A stretch of DNA of 64,000 nucleotides, from contig CP136069.1 in assembly GCA_032622095.1 (NCBI GenBank), positions 82,298,958-82,362,957 of the forward strand, in the 5' to 3' direction. This document shows positions 52,303-63,906 of the stretch, piece after piece. The notes beneath the pieces were generated by a model. That model had not been told where the DNA came from and did no database searches. It saw only the letters and a list, made by a program, of their open reading frames with translations. A program made the translations under genes and the position numbers. Position 1 is the stretch's first letter. The number at the start of each line of letters is the position of its first letter. Source of the DNA: Siphonodentalium dalli. Its lineage: Eukaryota > Mollusca > Scaphopoda > Gadilida > Siphonodentaliidae.

Positions 52303-53015
52303 AGGGTATGATTTCACCTGGATAAGTGGTACGTGGTTAAGAAAATAATATTGGAACAGCCAAGTCTGTATTTAGTATGTCTGATCTTTGCAGAATGAGG
52401 TCCACAAAAGGTGAATTTAATGACACTATTCCCCAAGGTGGAAAAGCATCAACGAATTCATCCTATGGGGACCTCATTTCCTAAAATGACCCAATTTGAA
52501 CAAATCTGAACCCGGTCACCCAAGGCCCATCCATACCAAATATAAGCTAATATAGGCTCAATGGTTCTTGAGAAGAAATTTTAAGATTTACTATGGAGGG
52601 AAAGAGTTATGGCCCTAGCTTCGCACCTATTTGATATGATGAACTTATTTGAACAAATCTGATTGTGAGTCACCTAGGGAACATGCACACTGAAATATAT
52701 AAACATATTTGGTCTTTAATATGGAGAAGAAAACAATTGTTGATAGACGGATGGATAGACATCCCAACAGACAGACGAGTGGAAGGACCGCCTGACAGAC
52801 ATAAGACAAATTCAATCCAATATACCCCCCCCAATGTTTCTTTGAAAAATCATGGTATGATTTCATCTGGATAAGCGGTGGTTAAGAAAATAATATGCCA
52901 GCGATGTCTGCATATAGTGTGTCAGACATTTGCAGAATGAGGTCCCCAAATGGTGAATTTAATGACAATATTCCGCAAGGTGTGCTAGCATCACCAGATT
53001 CATCCTCAGTCTGAT
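52303..53015. repeat. Diverged direct repeat around repeat E copy 3
   Basis: TATGATTTCA(C/T)CTGGATAAG, GGTTAAGAAAATAATAT, GCAGAATGAGGTCC and GGTGAATTTAATGACA occur at 52308-52440 and 52855-52980. Between them (52485-52800) lie repeat E units with TTTGAACAAATCTGA words and a GACAGACGAGTGG-type decayed tail. Confidence 0.7.
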
Positions 53016-53754
53016 TAGGCCCCACCAGCCATGGGCAACCTATATAGGAACAGATTTAAGTTCTAAAGTTGAAGTTTGTAATGTACACCCATTGAGCACC
53101 TCAATTATGCATTTTATCTTCTGCAAATTAGGGGGGGGCATAGAAACTGAACAGAAGGGAAAAATTTAAAAAGTAACTAAAACAAAATTTCAATTTGATA
53201 CTTAAGATACTTCCCAGAAGATGATGCCTAAGCAGAATTAGGTCCATGGAGGGTGTATTTGGTGATGCTAGCCTGCTGTACAGGGTTGCAACACTAAATT
53301 CACCCTCTGGGGACCTCATTATGCAAATGTCAGACACTAAATTCAGGCAGTTTGTTTAAAATTGCTAGCAGTAATGTTTACACAAGCTGCCAGATGACAT
53401 TTTATTGTAATCTAGATTAATGACATGTGTCTCTCTCTGTCTATCCACAAAGATATATCTGCAACTTTAATAGAACAGGTATTAAAGTTGGAAGCTGGAG
53501 ATGATATCCGTTGGAAGGGATGTTGGTTGGGTGCAGGCCACTGCAGGGTGGGGTGGGTCTGGGCCATATGGGATGGGGGATGGGTAATGGAATATTTCTG
53601 TAATTTCATTAAAGATTAAAGTTTCATAACTCTGCAGGTGTTATAATGGTGTCACTTTTTTCAAATTTTATAAAATGTTTAAAAACTAATTTTTTTGTTT
53701 GTTAAATTGAGCAAGGTGAAAATTCAAAAAATCTTAATTAATTTTTTTTTTTTA
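53016..53754. other. Unassigned sequence
   Basis: 53240-53330 repeats GCAGAATTAGGTCC and GGGGACCTCATTATGCAAAT-like words of the preceding repeat. A purine-rich GT tract lies at 53540-53590. No gene supported. Confidence 0.35.
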
Positions 53755-54132
53755 GTTACGTCACTGGCTCCGCCCACATTCGATCCAGTGACCTCATTTG
53801 AACAAATCTGAATAACAGTCCCCCAAGGACACTTTGTATCAAATACGAACCCATTCGGCCCAATGAAATTTGAGAAGTCGTTGTAAGAATTACTATGGTG
53901 GCAAAGAGTTATGGCCCTGGCTTCGCAACTATTTGACCCAGTGTCCTCATTTGAACAAATCTGAATGAGAGTCACCTAGGAAACATACACACCAAATATG
54001 AACCCATTCGGTTTCATGGTTCCAGAGGAGAAGATGTTCAAAGAATTGTAGACGGACGGATGGACGGACGGATGGACGGACGAAGAGTGATGACAATAGC
54101 ACCACCGGAGACTTCGTCTCAAGTGAGCTAAT
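53755..54132 (+). mobile_element. SINE/MITE-like repeat E, copy 4
   Basis: Two units with CAGTG(A/T)CCTCATTTGAACAA, GAATTACTATGG and GAGTTATGGCCCTGGCTTCG, then a (GGAC)n/(GGATGGAC)n tail, GATGACAATAGCACCACCGG and GTCTCAAGTGAGCTAAT. Close to the copy at 28285. Confidence 0.7.
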
Positions 54133-55649
54133 AAAAACGTGAGACAACCAGCCCCGGAAAATCTGGACAACCCACCCTAACATACGCCCGCGCGAGTTGT
54201 CCCTGTGGTCCCGATTCGGTCTGTAGTCAGATGTACTATATACACATGTATATACTTGTATATACAGGAACGGGACCATCCGCCCAGGCACAACCGACAC
54301 CAAGCGACCCGGAACAACCCGACCCAATTCAAGTACGAACTATGTTTTGGTTTAAACCTTTAATTAAATTAGGATAAGATATGGTAAATTGTAGTTGTGA
54401 TACACTGCATGGACATAATGATATAGTATTCTGTATGAAATATGAAGAATATTTTAATATGAATATATACGGAAGTACAACATATGTATATGAAAAAGGA
54501 ATGTATAGTACATGTATATGCTACTTCACAGCCTGTTCTCGTGAAAATAGCCACACTCCCGGCTTATTTTAATGAGCGAAATAAGCTCATATCAATATAG
54601 GCTCTGTGTAGAGATAAACGTACACTATGGGAGTACATGTATGGTTTCCATAAAAATAAGCACGTAACGGTCTTATTTTAATGAGCGATATAAGCCCCTA
54701 TTGGTATTATTTAATCACAATATACGCTCTATATGGACCTAAAACTCAGTTTATAAAACAGTCCAATATGGGACTATCTCCCATATTGTCATTATTAAAG
54801 GTACTCAATCCGATAAAACTCCTCTCAATTACTATTTCAATGGCTTCGGGGGACAAAAATATTTGATTCGAGTCGAGGAAGTCACCCATCAAAGCTCAGA
54901 TTTGTTAGATATCGATTTTAGAAATCTATTATTTTTCATTATCGGGAATTCTTTCTGGCCCAGAAGACAGTCAAAATTTCGTTATTATTACCACTTGATT
55001 ATAGAGTTATCCATCCTTGTCTGTTTGAATAGAGTTTGGCGTAAAATCTCGAGCAGGTTACCAAATTGACGGCAGTTATTAGTACTCATCTCGAGCAATT
55101 AACAAATTTCAAAAATCAATATCTAATAACTCTGAGCTTTGTTTGATGGGTTCCTCGACTCGAATCAAATATTTTTTACCCCCAAAGCCAAAGAAATAGT
55201 AATATAGGACCCTCTGATCGGATTGTTGTTGTTGGAATCTGTTGAGATGGGGACCCTCTTTACGGATTGAGTACCTTTAAATCTACCGTTTTTCATCGCA
55301 ACATATCCTCGCGAAAATAGGTTTATATTGGGCATACATATTAACATATGTTTCAATGGACTTAATTGATTCGGAAATAAGCCATTAGTGAGTTTATACC
55401 CGTTATTTAGTTGAATGAAGCGAGCCGCAGTTAAAACACATTATAAAGAGCGTGAATCTGGTATGTCGTGTCGCAACATATCCTCCCTCAAATAGGCACA
55501 TAATTGGCCTATAATATGAAATAGGTACATTTTATTGTGAAATAAGCAGATAATAGATCATATCCGTCATTTCGTTTTATGGCGCGGCCACATTGAAAAC
55601 ACATGCTATAAAGAACATACACATGAAAGCCGTGAGTTGGCTGATTTGT

Positions 55650-55835
55650 GTCATTTTCTGCACACAATCTGATTACAATCGACTCATTGGCAGTCGATAA
55701 TGTGACTAAAATTGTCACATTTTCAGCACATTATCGACTTAAATTTATGAGATTCTAAGCATATTATCTACCTAAAAATGTTTATGTATAAGCAGATAAT
55801 CTGCGGGTTTTCGGGAGAACAGGCTGCATGTCGAT
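55650..55835. repeat. 190-bp palindromic repeat, copy 1
   Basis: About 190 bp with CACA(C/T)AATCTG at one side and CAGATAAT(C/G)TGCGGG at the other, and in the middle GATAATGTGACTAAAAT then CAGCACATTATCGACT. Other copies at 57350-57535 and 58625-58800 share the layout and all end GTGCGG..TTTTGGG(G)A and AACAG. Confidence 0.75.
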
Positions 55836-57349
55836 AAACAAGTTTAGGTTGTTAAATAATGACAATGGGAGCTTAATTCGCTCATTAAAATAAGCCCGTT
55901 TCGCAGCGTTATGTGCTTATTTTTACGAGAACAGGATGAAACACATCGTCGTGCAAATAGGTTCAAATTGGACCTACATGTAGCTATTCGCATAGGTTGA
56001 TAATTGAAATAATTTGATTATGAAATAACTCCATAGTGAGCTTAAATCGTTATTCCGTTATGGCCGCAGTGAAAACATTATAAAGATCGTGAAATTGGTA
56101 AGTCGTGTCGATGAAAAGAGGCAGATTAAATCATTTCAATTTGGGCTTGATATGTATGGAAATAATCCCATATTGTACTGTTTTATTTATAAAAACAGTG
56201 TGTTAGATCCATATTGAGCGTATATTGTGGCAAAATAATTCCAATATCGCGCATTAAAATATGTCCGTTTTGTACTTATTTTCATGAGAACAGCATGACA
56301 AGTCTTGAGTTGTTTAATCGTGTTCTCGTGAAAATAAGCACAATACGGGTTTTCCTCATATTGAAATAACCCATATACATATACACGTAAGGCTGTTTTA
56401 ATAACTAGCGTTTATGCCTTATGGAGCGTATTTCAGTTTTCAAATAATGTCAACATGCAGACTGTTCTCGTGAAAATAAGCACATAAACGCCATGTTATT
56501 ATGAACTAAATATTGCCATTATTTAACCGCAGTATACGATATGGACAGAAAATGCGGGCTTTAAGACAGTCTAACATGGGACTATTTCCATACGAAATAT
56601 GCCCATATTGGCACTATTTAATCTATCTACCTATTCTCATCGAGATAACTTACTAGATTCACGCTCTTTAGAATGTATTTTCACTGTGGCCCGCGCCATT
56701 CTACGGAATAACTGGTATACGCTCACCGTGGGCTTATTTCAGAATAAAATAAGTCCAATATGAACTGTTTGAATATTTAGGTCCAATATAAACCTGAGGA
56801 TATGTTGAGATGAAAAAAAGTAGATTAAATAATACCAATATGGGCTTACATAGAAATAGTCCAACATTTGACTTCTTTAAAAATCGCGTTTAGGTTCAAT
56901 AATGGCAGTATGAGCTTAATTCGCTCATTAAAATAAGCCCGTTATGAGCTTATTTTTACGAGAACAAGCTGCATATTGTCATTATTTGATTATTTGATTA
57001 TTATAACAGCCCTATATGGGATATTTCAATATGCGATAAGAACATCTTATGATTATTTTTGCAATTTGTGTTGTGGAATACAACACAAATAAACCAACTC
57101 AAGACTGTTCTCGTGAAAATATGCACATAATAATATGATATAAGCCCGTATTGTCGCCAATAGTCCCGATTCCAGAAGTAAATATTTACAATTGAGCGTA
57201 GTTCAGACGATGATTTCTATGGAGAGGTACGGTCGATTTACTTGACATAGCGCCTGAATGCTAACTTATCAGTTTCACATACCCGTACAAGTCCATAATA
57301 TGTCTTTAAAGTGCGTACATCTGATAAGCTGTGGGTTGGCTTAGTTGTG

Positions 57350-57535
57350 TCATTGTCCGCTCATAATCTGCTTAGAATTGTTCCATTATGAGGCGATAAT
57401 GTGACTAATTTGGTATAATTTTCAGCACATTATCGACTCAAAATGAGACCGTTCATAAGCAGATTATCTACCTAGAATATTTACTTTTTATATAAGCAGA
57501 TAATGTGCGGGAATTTGGGGAACAGGCTGTTTAAA
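57350..57535. repeat. 190-bp palindromic repeat, copy 2
   Basis: Starts GTCCGCTCATAATCTGCTTA, centre TTTTCAGCACATTATCGACT, end AAGCAGATAATGTGCGGG. Outer CATAATCTGCTTA and TAAGCAGATAATGTG are inverted copies. Confidence 0.75.
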
Positions 57536-58624
57536 ACGGTACAATATGGGACTATTTACATAAGAAATAAGCCCATATTGGCATTATTTTATCTACCTTA
57601 GTTTATCACTTACTTACCAAAGCTACCCTAATTGTATTGTTTTTACTGAAATAAACCCATATCAGTATTATTAATCTAGCTTTTTTCATCGACACAACCT
57701 ACCAGATTCAAGCTCTTTATAGTCAATGCTGCCCGCGCCATTCAACCGAATAATGGCTATAAGCTTACTGTGGACTTATATCAGAATCAAAAGAACCTAT
57801 GTGAATACTTAAAGGTCAAATATGAACCTATTTACATGAGGATATGTTGCGATGAAAACAAATTAGATTGAATAATACCAATATGGGACTAGTTCGATAC
57901 AACAGTCTGATATTGTCTGTTTAAAAAGCCGCGTTTATAGGTCCATATATATAGCGTACATGTGTACATATTAAGTTAAATTATACCTCTGTATGAGCTT
58001 ATTTCGCTCATTAAAATAAGTCCTGTTTTGTGTTTATTTTCACGAAAACAGACTGCAAACTGCCATTATTTGAAAACTAAATAAGCTTCATATGGGCCTA
58101 AACGCTGGTTATTATAACAGCCCTATATAGATATTTCAATATGCGATAAGCTCGTCATGCTTATTTTAGCAATTCGTGTTGTGGCACAACACAAATAAAC
58201 CAACTCAAGACTTACCATGCAGACGTCACCCTGTTCTCATGAAAATAAGCACATAACAATATGAGATAGGCACGTGGTGTGCTTATTTTCACGTCAACAG
58301 GCTGGAAAACAACACGATTAAACAACTCAACACTTGCCATGCAGATGTCAAGCTATTTTCGTGAAAATAAGCACTTAACGGCCGTATTTTAACGAGCGAT
58401 AATTTTGGCATTATTTAATCGCAATATATATAAGCTCTATATTGACCTAAATCTCGGCTTTTAAAGCAGTACAATATGGGACTATTGCCATATGTTACTA
58501 AAATGCTACATTCCTCCAGTTGACATAGTACCTGAATGCTAACTTATCAGTTTCACATACCCGAACAAATCCATATTATGTCTTTAAATAGCGTACATCT
58601 GAAAAGTTATGGGTTGGCTTAGTT

Positions 58625-58800
58625 GTGTGATTGTCCGCACATAATCTGAATTGCCCCATTATGAGTCGATAATGTGACTAAAATATTCTCATTTTCAGCA
58701 CATTATGGACTGAAAATGAGGGACATTCTAATCAGATTATCTACCTAAAATAAATTATTTATAAGCAGATAATGTGCGGAATTTTGGGGACCAGTCTGTT
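58625..58800. repeat. 190-bp palindromic repeat, copy 3
   Basis: GTCCGCACATAATCTGAATT start, TTTTCAGCACATTATGGACT centre, AAGCAGATAATGTGCGG end. Slightly shorter through a deletion in the first half. Confidence 0.75.
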
Positions 58801-58948
58801 TAAAACACAGTACACTATGGGACTATTTACATACGAAATGAGCCCATATCGGAATGATTTAATCTGCCTTTATTCATAAACACAACTTACCAAAGCTACG
58901 CTCTTAGTAAGGTGTTTGGCGCCATTCAACGGAATAAGGGACTCAGTG

Positions 58949-60661
58949 GCCGGATTCGTCATCTCAGGTTTAAACCTGGTCTACGTAAACCTCTAGGTTT
59001 AAACCGCCGTGAGTCAGCAAAATCCGTGGTTTAAACCTGAGACCGCAGGTCTAAGTGACGCATTCGTCATCTCTGGTTTAAACCTGGTCCAGCCAGACCA
59101 GAGGTTTAACAGTAGTGTCTCTGTATCGTCGAGATAATTAAACGTACTTTCCTAATGCGAACCGCCTCGTTTTATTGATTGCGAAAATCAATAATTACGA
59201 CATGGGTCATATTTTGATTGGAAATTTATAAGTGAGAAGCAGTCACACATATAATGCGTATGGGGATAATTTTTTGTCAATTTCAATATTGTGTTTGCGT
59301 TTTATAAGCTTAAACCGGCAACTAAACCATCTAATTCGGCGGTCCAGCTAAACCAGCGTTATCGAGGCTAAACTTGAGATGACGAATCCGTCTTTTCTTC
59401 ATCGCGGTTTAGAATTGTCAATCAATCAGTCAAATGGTGGAGCTGCAAATAATCTCGAGTGAGGGCGTGTCAAAGTGGCGACTGCCGACTCATGTTATCA
59501 TGTCACAGTTGATTCGTACGCGATCTTTGCTCAGATATGGACATGTTCCTAAAAATATGATTTTAACAACTATTTTGTGTTTTTTTTGTTTGGCTCGTGG
59601 CAGTCACAAATACTGGTGTTTTCTACGAATTCATTTGAAGGGTTCAACGTTTTAATTTTGACACCAAATCGATGCTACTGCATGCCCAGATATGCTATAC
59701 ACATAGTTTGCAATCCTAAACTGATATTGCTATATAAGTCAAATTTGATAACTTATTTTGATGTAGATCATGCCACAAATTTCTACTCTGGCTACGCCCA
59801 TAAATATTCTACCAGTCCAAAACCTGGGAACCTTTTTGATTTTCTGCATGACTGGAAATTTATGACATTGACAAAAAAAATCTTTACTTGACTGGCCTCT
59901 TGGTCCAGGATTGACTCGATTATGGAGATTGTATTCAGCGCCAGAGGGGCTTTGCGCACATTTTGATCATTTGAACATTTTAATTTAATTTAAAATTTTT
60001 TAATTTTGTTTCTCTTTAGATTCAACTCCTTACTCAATTTAACACAATTTTTTAATTTTTTTTTAATTATATTTTGCTTATTTTTAAATCAAAATTTTTA
60101 AAATCTAACGCCGTTATACCACACGAATCACCACACACCTAATTTAATTGAAATCGGTCCAGGGGTATTGGAGAACAGTTGCGAACGGACATACAGATAG
60201 ACAGCTCCTATAGCCTTTAATATATACAGATACACATGTTTATACACCAAATTTTGTCTTTGCGGGTGAAGCATCTTGCAGAAATCTATCACAAACAAAG
60301 TTATGAACAGAGCGTGAAACTCGTGTTGAGAGACATGCCCTTTGTTAAACTGATTTAAACACAGAATGAGATCGGATTAATAGTCAATGAGCAATACTTG
60401 TTTCTCAATGAATAAATCCATTGAGCGTGCACGCGGTCACGATAATTTATGACTTGTCAGTAACCATTATGTCGGCCTATCTTTAGGTCCGATTGGTAAG
60501 ATGGTAGTTTGATTGCATAATCATATCACCGAATCGAGTTGTCAATTAGCTGGCAACTGAACGACAAAAACGCCCCCTTAGACCCGGTTTGGTTGGACCG
60601 CCAATGCAGGTTTAAACCAGGTTTAAACTCGGAGGTTTAAACCGGAGATGACGAATCCGGC
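58949..60661. mobile_element. Inverted-repeat DNA transposon, TTTAAACC-rich ends
   Basis: Left end GCCGGATTCGTCATCTCAGG followed by TTTAAACC; right end GGTTTAAACCGGAGATGACG followed by AATCCGGC: a terminal inverted repeat of about 28 bp. A smaller pair of the same ends lies inside at 59061 (CATTCGTCATCTCTGG) and 59390 (GAGATGACGAATCCG), so one element is nested in another or the end is duplicated. Many GGTTTAAACC palindromes occur in the outer 150 bp. Interior frames show no transposase; non-autonomous. It interrupts the MITE mosaic. Target duplication not resolved. Confidence 0.75.
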
Positions 60662-61250
60662 AAGTATGTACTTATTTAAGAATCAGATAGTTCCAACATA
60701 AACCTGTGAATAGTTACATGTAGGTCCAATATGAACCTATTTGCACAAGGACATGTTTCATCCTGTTCTCATAAAAATAAGCACATAACGGGCTTATTTT
60801 AATGAGCGAATTAACCTCATACTGGCATTATTTAACCTCAATGTTTTCATCGACACGACATACCAGACTCACGCTCTTTAAAATGTGTTTTAACTGTGGC
60901 CCATGCCATTTAGCTGAATAGCGGGTAGTAGTTCACTGTGGGTTTATTTCAGAATCGAATAAGTCCAATATGAACCTATGTGAATCTTTAGGTCCAATAT
61001 GAACCTATTTTTACGAGAATATATGTTGCGATGAATAAAGGTGGATTAAATAATACCAATATGGGCTTATTTCTTATGGAAATAATCCCACATTGGACTG
61101 TTTTAACATCCTTGTTTTAGGTTCAAATATAGCATACATATAAAATGAGTCTTAATAATTCCAATATGAGCTTATTTCGCTCATTAAAATAAGCCCGTTA
61201 TGGGATTATTTTCTCGAACACAGGCTGGAAAACCACACGAATAAACACAT
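60662..61250. repeat. MITE mosaic continued
   Basis: Same family as 54530-58948: forward end CCTGTTCTCATAAAAATAAG near 60763, inverse end CATTAAAATAAGCCCGTTAT near 61174. The pair bounds a copy of about 450 bp. Confidence 0.7.
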
Positions 61251-61255
61251 GACTT

Positions 61256-61256
<1 letters not shown>

Positions 61257-61288
<32 letters not shown>

Positions 61289-61862
61289 GTTTATTTGTAC
61301 GTTACACCATATATGGTCAAATGTACATGAACACAGAATAACAAGACAAAATGGACGGATTACATGAAACAAAGTTAAGTACAATGTAACAACAATGATA
61401 TATGGCGGTATATGCTTATATATGACAATATACATATGTTATACCGGTATATGCCTATCATACGTTCAGATAATATATGTAGATGATTGGCAAACATACC
61501 ATTCAGAGTTGATACTGGCAACACTAACATGATCTCAAGTCGAAGAATCTTTGTTCCTTTTTTGTTGTACTCGATTTAAGAGTCGTTACTCTGTTGCCAA
61601 ACCCCTTTCTTGTTCAATCCATAGTGGACAAAGTGTGCCCCAAAGCCCGCATATTTTTTGAGTCGCTGCTGATCATTATTTGTTTAAATAGTTTCTCGTT
61701 GGGGATGTTTAACAGATTGGGTGATATGTTCTCGTAGAATAGGGCGCGCTCGTCTGACAGAAGAAGTACAGTAAATAATTGTCGATTTCATTGCATGTTT
61801 CGCAAATTCGGTCCGCTTCGTCGAAATCTACGGCGACCTGGAACCGCCACCTCCTCTTCAGT
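61257..61862 (-). pseudogene. LINE 3' end with (ATTG)n tail, minus strand
   Basis: On the minus strand a broken frame reads ALFYENISPNLLNIPNEKLF followed by an IMISSDSKNMRALG segment (about 61755-61650), like the last part of mollusc LINE proteins after the Cys-His block. Further downstream comes non-coding sequence ending at 61258-61288 in eight or so GATT/AATC repeats, a common LINE tail. 5'-truncated and broken. Confidence 0.5.
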
Positions 61863-61868
61863 TAGTTT

Positions 61869-62165
61869 CCTGATATATCAGGTTACCTATCCTGATATAT
61901 CAGGTTAGTATCCTGATATATCAGGTTACGCATCCTGATATATCAGGTTATTATCCTGATATATCAGGTTACGTATCCTGATATATCAGGTTATTATCCT
62001 GATATATCAGGTTACGTATCCTGATATATCAGGTTACGTATCCTGATATATCAGGTTATTATCCTGATATATCAGGTTATGTATCCTGATATATCAGGTT
62101 ATCATCCTGATATATCAGGTTACGTATCCTGATATATCAGGTTATTATCCCGATATATCAGGTTA
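61869..62165. repeat. Palindromic minisatellite, 21-22 bp unit
   Basis: About 14 units of TATCCTGATATATCAGGTTA with a variable ACG/CT/T linker. Each holds the perfect 14-base palindrome CCTGATATATCAGG. There are no spacers of unique sequence, so it is not a CRISPR array. The inverse array begins at 63907. Confidence 0.95.
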
Positions 62166-62240
62166 TGTCTCGACCAATCCAGAGTGTCGTCTCATTGGCG
62201 GAGGCTTGTGGTTGGTTGGATTCTTAGTCAATATTGTTAG

Positions 62241-62314
62241 GCCAATGTATATGCTCTTATATATATGCGAGGCTACCAGTAGGAGACTCGCATATATAAA
62301 AGAGTTCATTGGCA
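62241..62314. repeat. Hairpin element, related to 27495-27559
   Basis: GCCAATG pairs with CATTGGC, then CTCTTATATATATGCGAG with CTCGCATATATAAAAGAG, closing on a loop with GCTACCAGTAGGAGA. The hairpin at 27495 has the same plan and the shared words GAGGCTACC and ACTC(A/G)CATATATAA. Confidence 0.7.
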
Positions 62315-62639
62315 CGGACAGGTTTTTGCAAAAGTTCAAGGAGCCCCAATCACGGAAGTGTTAGCAAGAACCGAACCATCCACTGAGCGATGACCAGTCC
62401 ATTATTAACCCTTTCTATACTAAATAATCATTGACGAGTAGTTCCCTTCGGAAATGATTAGATAATAAGTTCAAATGAAAGTGTCAATGACACTGCAGCT
62501 CAACGTTGGTAGGTGTTAATTTCATGCTGAGCTGTCAATAGAATGATAAAGGACTCCTATAGAAGGAAAGTCAAAAAGTTACAATAATGTACGCAATGGG
62601 CTTGTATTCTGTAGATGATATTGTTATACCCCATTTTTC

Positions 62640-63250
62640 CGTCCGTCTGTGCGTCTGTATGTGCGTCCGTCAGTACGTCCGTCCGATGTCTGTTCATGTC
62701 ATAACTTTAACAGTAGTGCTCAGATCTCAATGAAATTAGGTATGGATGTTCACTACTATGAGGACATTAAATAGAGGTTTCCATCGTTTTGTTCGGATTT
62801 TCCATTCTAGAGTTATTCATCATTGTTTATCTGGAAATTTTGGATTTTTGGTCCGTCTGGTGTCTGTTCATGTCGTAACTTCAACAGTTGTGCTGGGATC
62901 TCAATGAAATTTGGTATGGATGTTCACTAGTATGATGACATTCAATAGAGGGTTCCATTGTTCTGTTTTGCTTTTCCATACTAGAGTTATTCATCTTTGT
63001 TTATCTGGAAATGTTGGCTGTTTGGTCCATCCGATGTCTGTTCAGGTCATAACTTGAACAGTAATGCTCGGATCTCAATGCAATTTGGTATGGATGTTCA
63101 CCAATATGAGGACATTTAATGGCACATTCAACTGTTTTGTTTTGTTTTTTGTTCTATAGTTATTCATCTTTGTTTATATGAAAATTCGGATTTTTTGGGT
63201 CCAATCTGTCTGAGTATAGCAGTCATAAGTTATAGATATGCCCACACTAG
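62640..63250. repeat. Tandem repeat, unit about 170 bp
   Basis: Three units near 62685, 62857 and 63030. Each has GATGTCTGTTCA, TCATAACTT.AACAGT, GCTC(A/G)GATCTCAATG(A/C)AATT(A/T)GGTATGGATGTTCAC and AGAGTTATTCATC.TTGTTTAT. A GTCCGTC-type microsatellite precedes them (62638-62690). Confidence 0.85.
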
Positions 63251-63329
63251 GCGGTAATCCACAAGGGGGTATGTACCGGACGACAGTCCATCTCTTGTTT
63301 TCATTTAAAACATTTCACCAATAAATGAG

Positions 63330-63851
63330 GGATGCATGGTGTGCGAATGAAATCCTGCTGGCGGCCATGTTTTCTGTTCGTGAATTGCGTAATAATTGGA
63401 TACCTCCCATGTTTTTCAATGACATTTTTGGTGGCTCCCATCTCCCAGAAGATCCATATGAAGTTCAGTAAGGACTATATAAAAGATGTGGGTCTGTATT
63501 GTGTGCCAAATCATTTAGTCATACAAAGTTTAAAATCCAAAAGGGCGGAAATGCTTTCAACGAAATTCGGAAACATTTGATATCCCCAGAGGTGACCCAA
63601 AACACGCCTGTATAAAGTTTTAAAATATTTGTTCCGATATTTGTTCTGCTGGGTGTGCCAATGGATCCAAATTTGAAATCCAAGATGACTGATGGCGGCC
63701 ATGTTTTCTAACGAATTTCGGGAACAAATAGATGGCTCCCATCTAGAGGTCACCCTGAAGATCCATATGAAGTTTGGTGAGGGGTGTGTGGTTAATCGCC
63801 TACATGTACATGCCACATCACTCATCCTCATCGTCACCAAACTTAATATGG
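63330..63851. repeat. Two diverged 330-bp repeats, no gene
   Basis: GGCGGCCATGTTTTCT, GG(A/G)ACCTCCCAT / GATGGCTCCCATCT and GAAGATCCATATGAAGTT(C/T) occur at 63360-63470 and 63695-63775. Frames on both strands are repeat-derived. Confidence 0.55.
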
Positions 63852-63906
63852 AACCAACCACAAGCCTCCGCCAATGAAAGACGACATTCTGGATTGGTCG
63901 AGACAA

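Larger units (their letters stand above)
54530..58948. repeat. Mosaic of nested MITE-like elements (AAATAAGC family)
   Basis: Many copies on both strands of an end sequence CTGTTCTCGTGAAAATAAGC, often followed by ACATAACGGGCTTATTTTAA: forward near 54534, 56322, 56462, 57107, 58229; inverse (CATTAAAATAAGCCCG...ACGAGAACAGG) near 55884, 56929, 58010. Interiors share CCATATTGG, GGGACTATTTCCATA and CACGCTCTTTATAA. Copies are broken and nested in each other. No coding sequence recognised over 4.4 kb. Confidence 0.75.

Noticed and set aside
59434-59891. Frames of 73 and 104 codons inside the TTTAAACC transposon, considered as transposase
   Set aside because: No DDE or other catalytic pattern, no helix-turn-helix, low quality composition.
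61869-62165. Regular 21-22 bp repeat that looks like a CRISPR array
   Set aside because: No unique spacers, only 2-8 base linkers; a palindromic minisatellite in eukaryotic DNA.
63511-63906. 131-codon minus-strand frame at the window end
   Set aside because: Runs through diverged repeats and the subterminal inverted repeat; no family.
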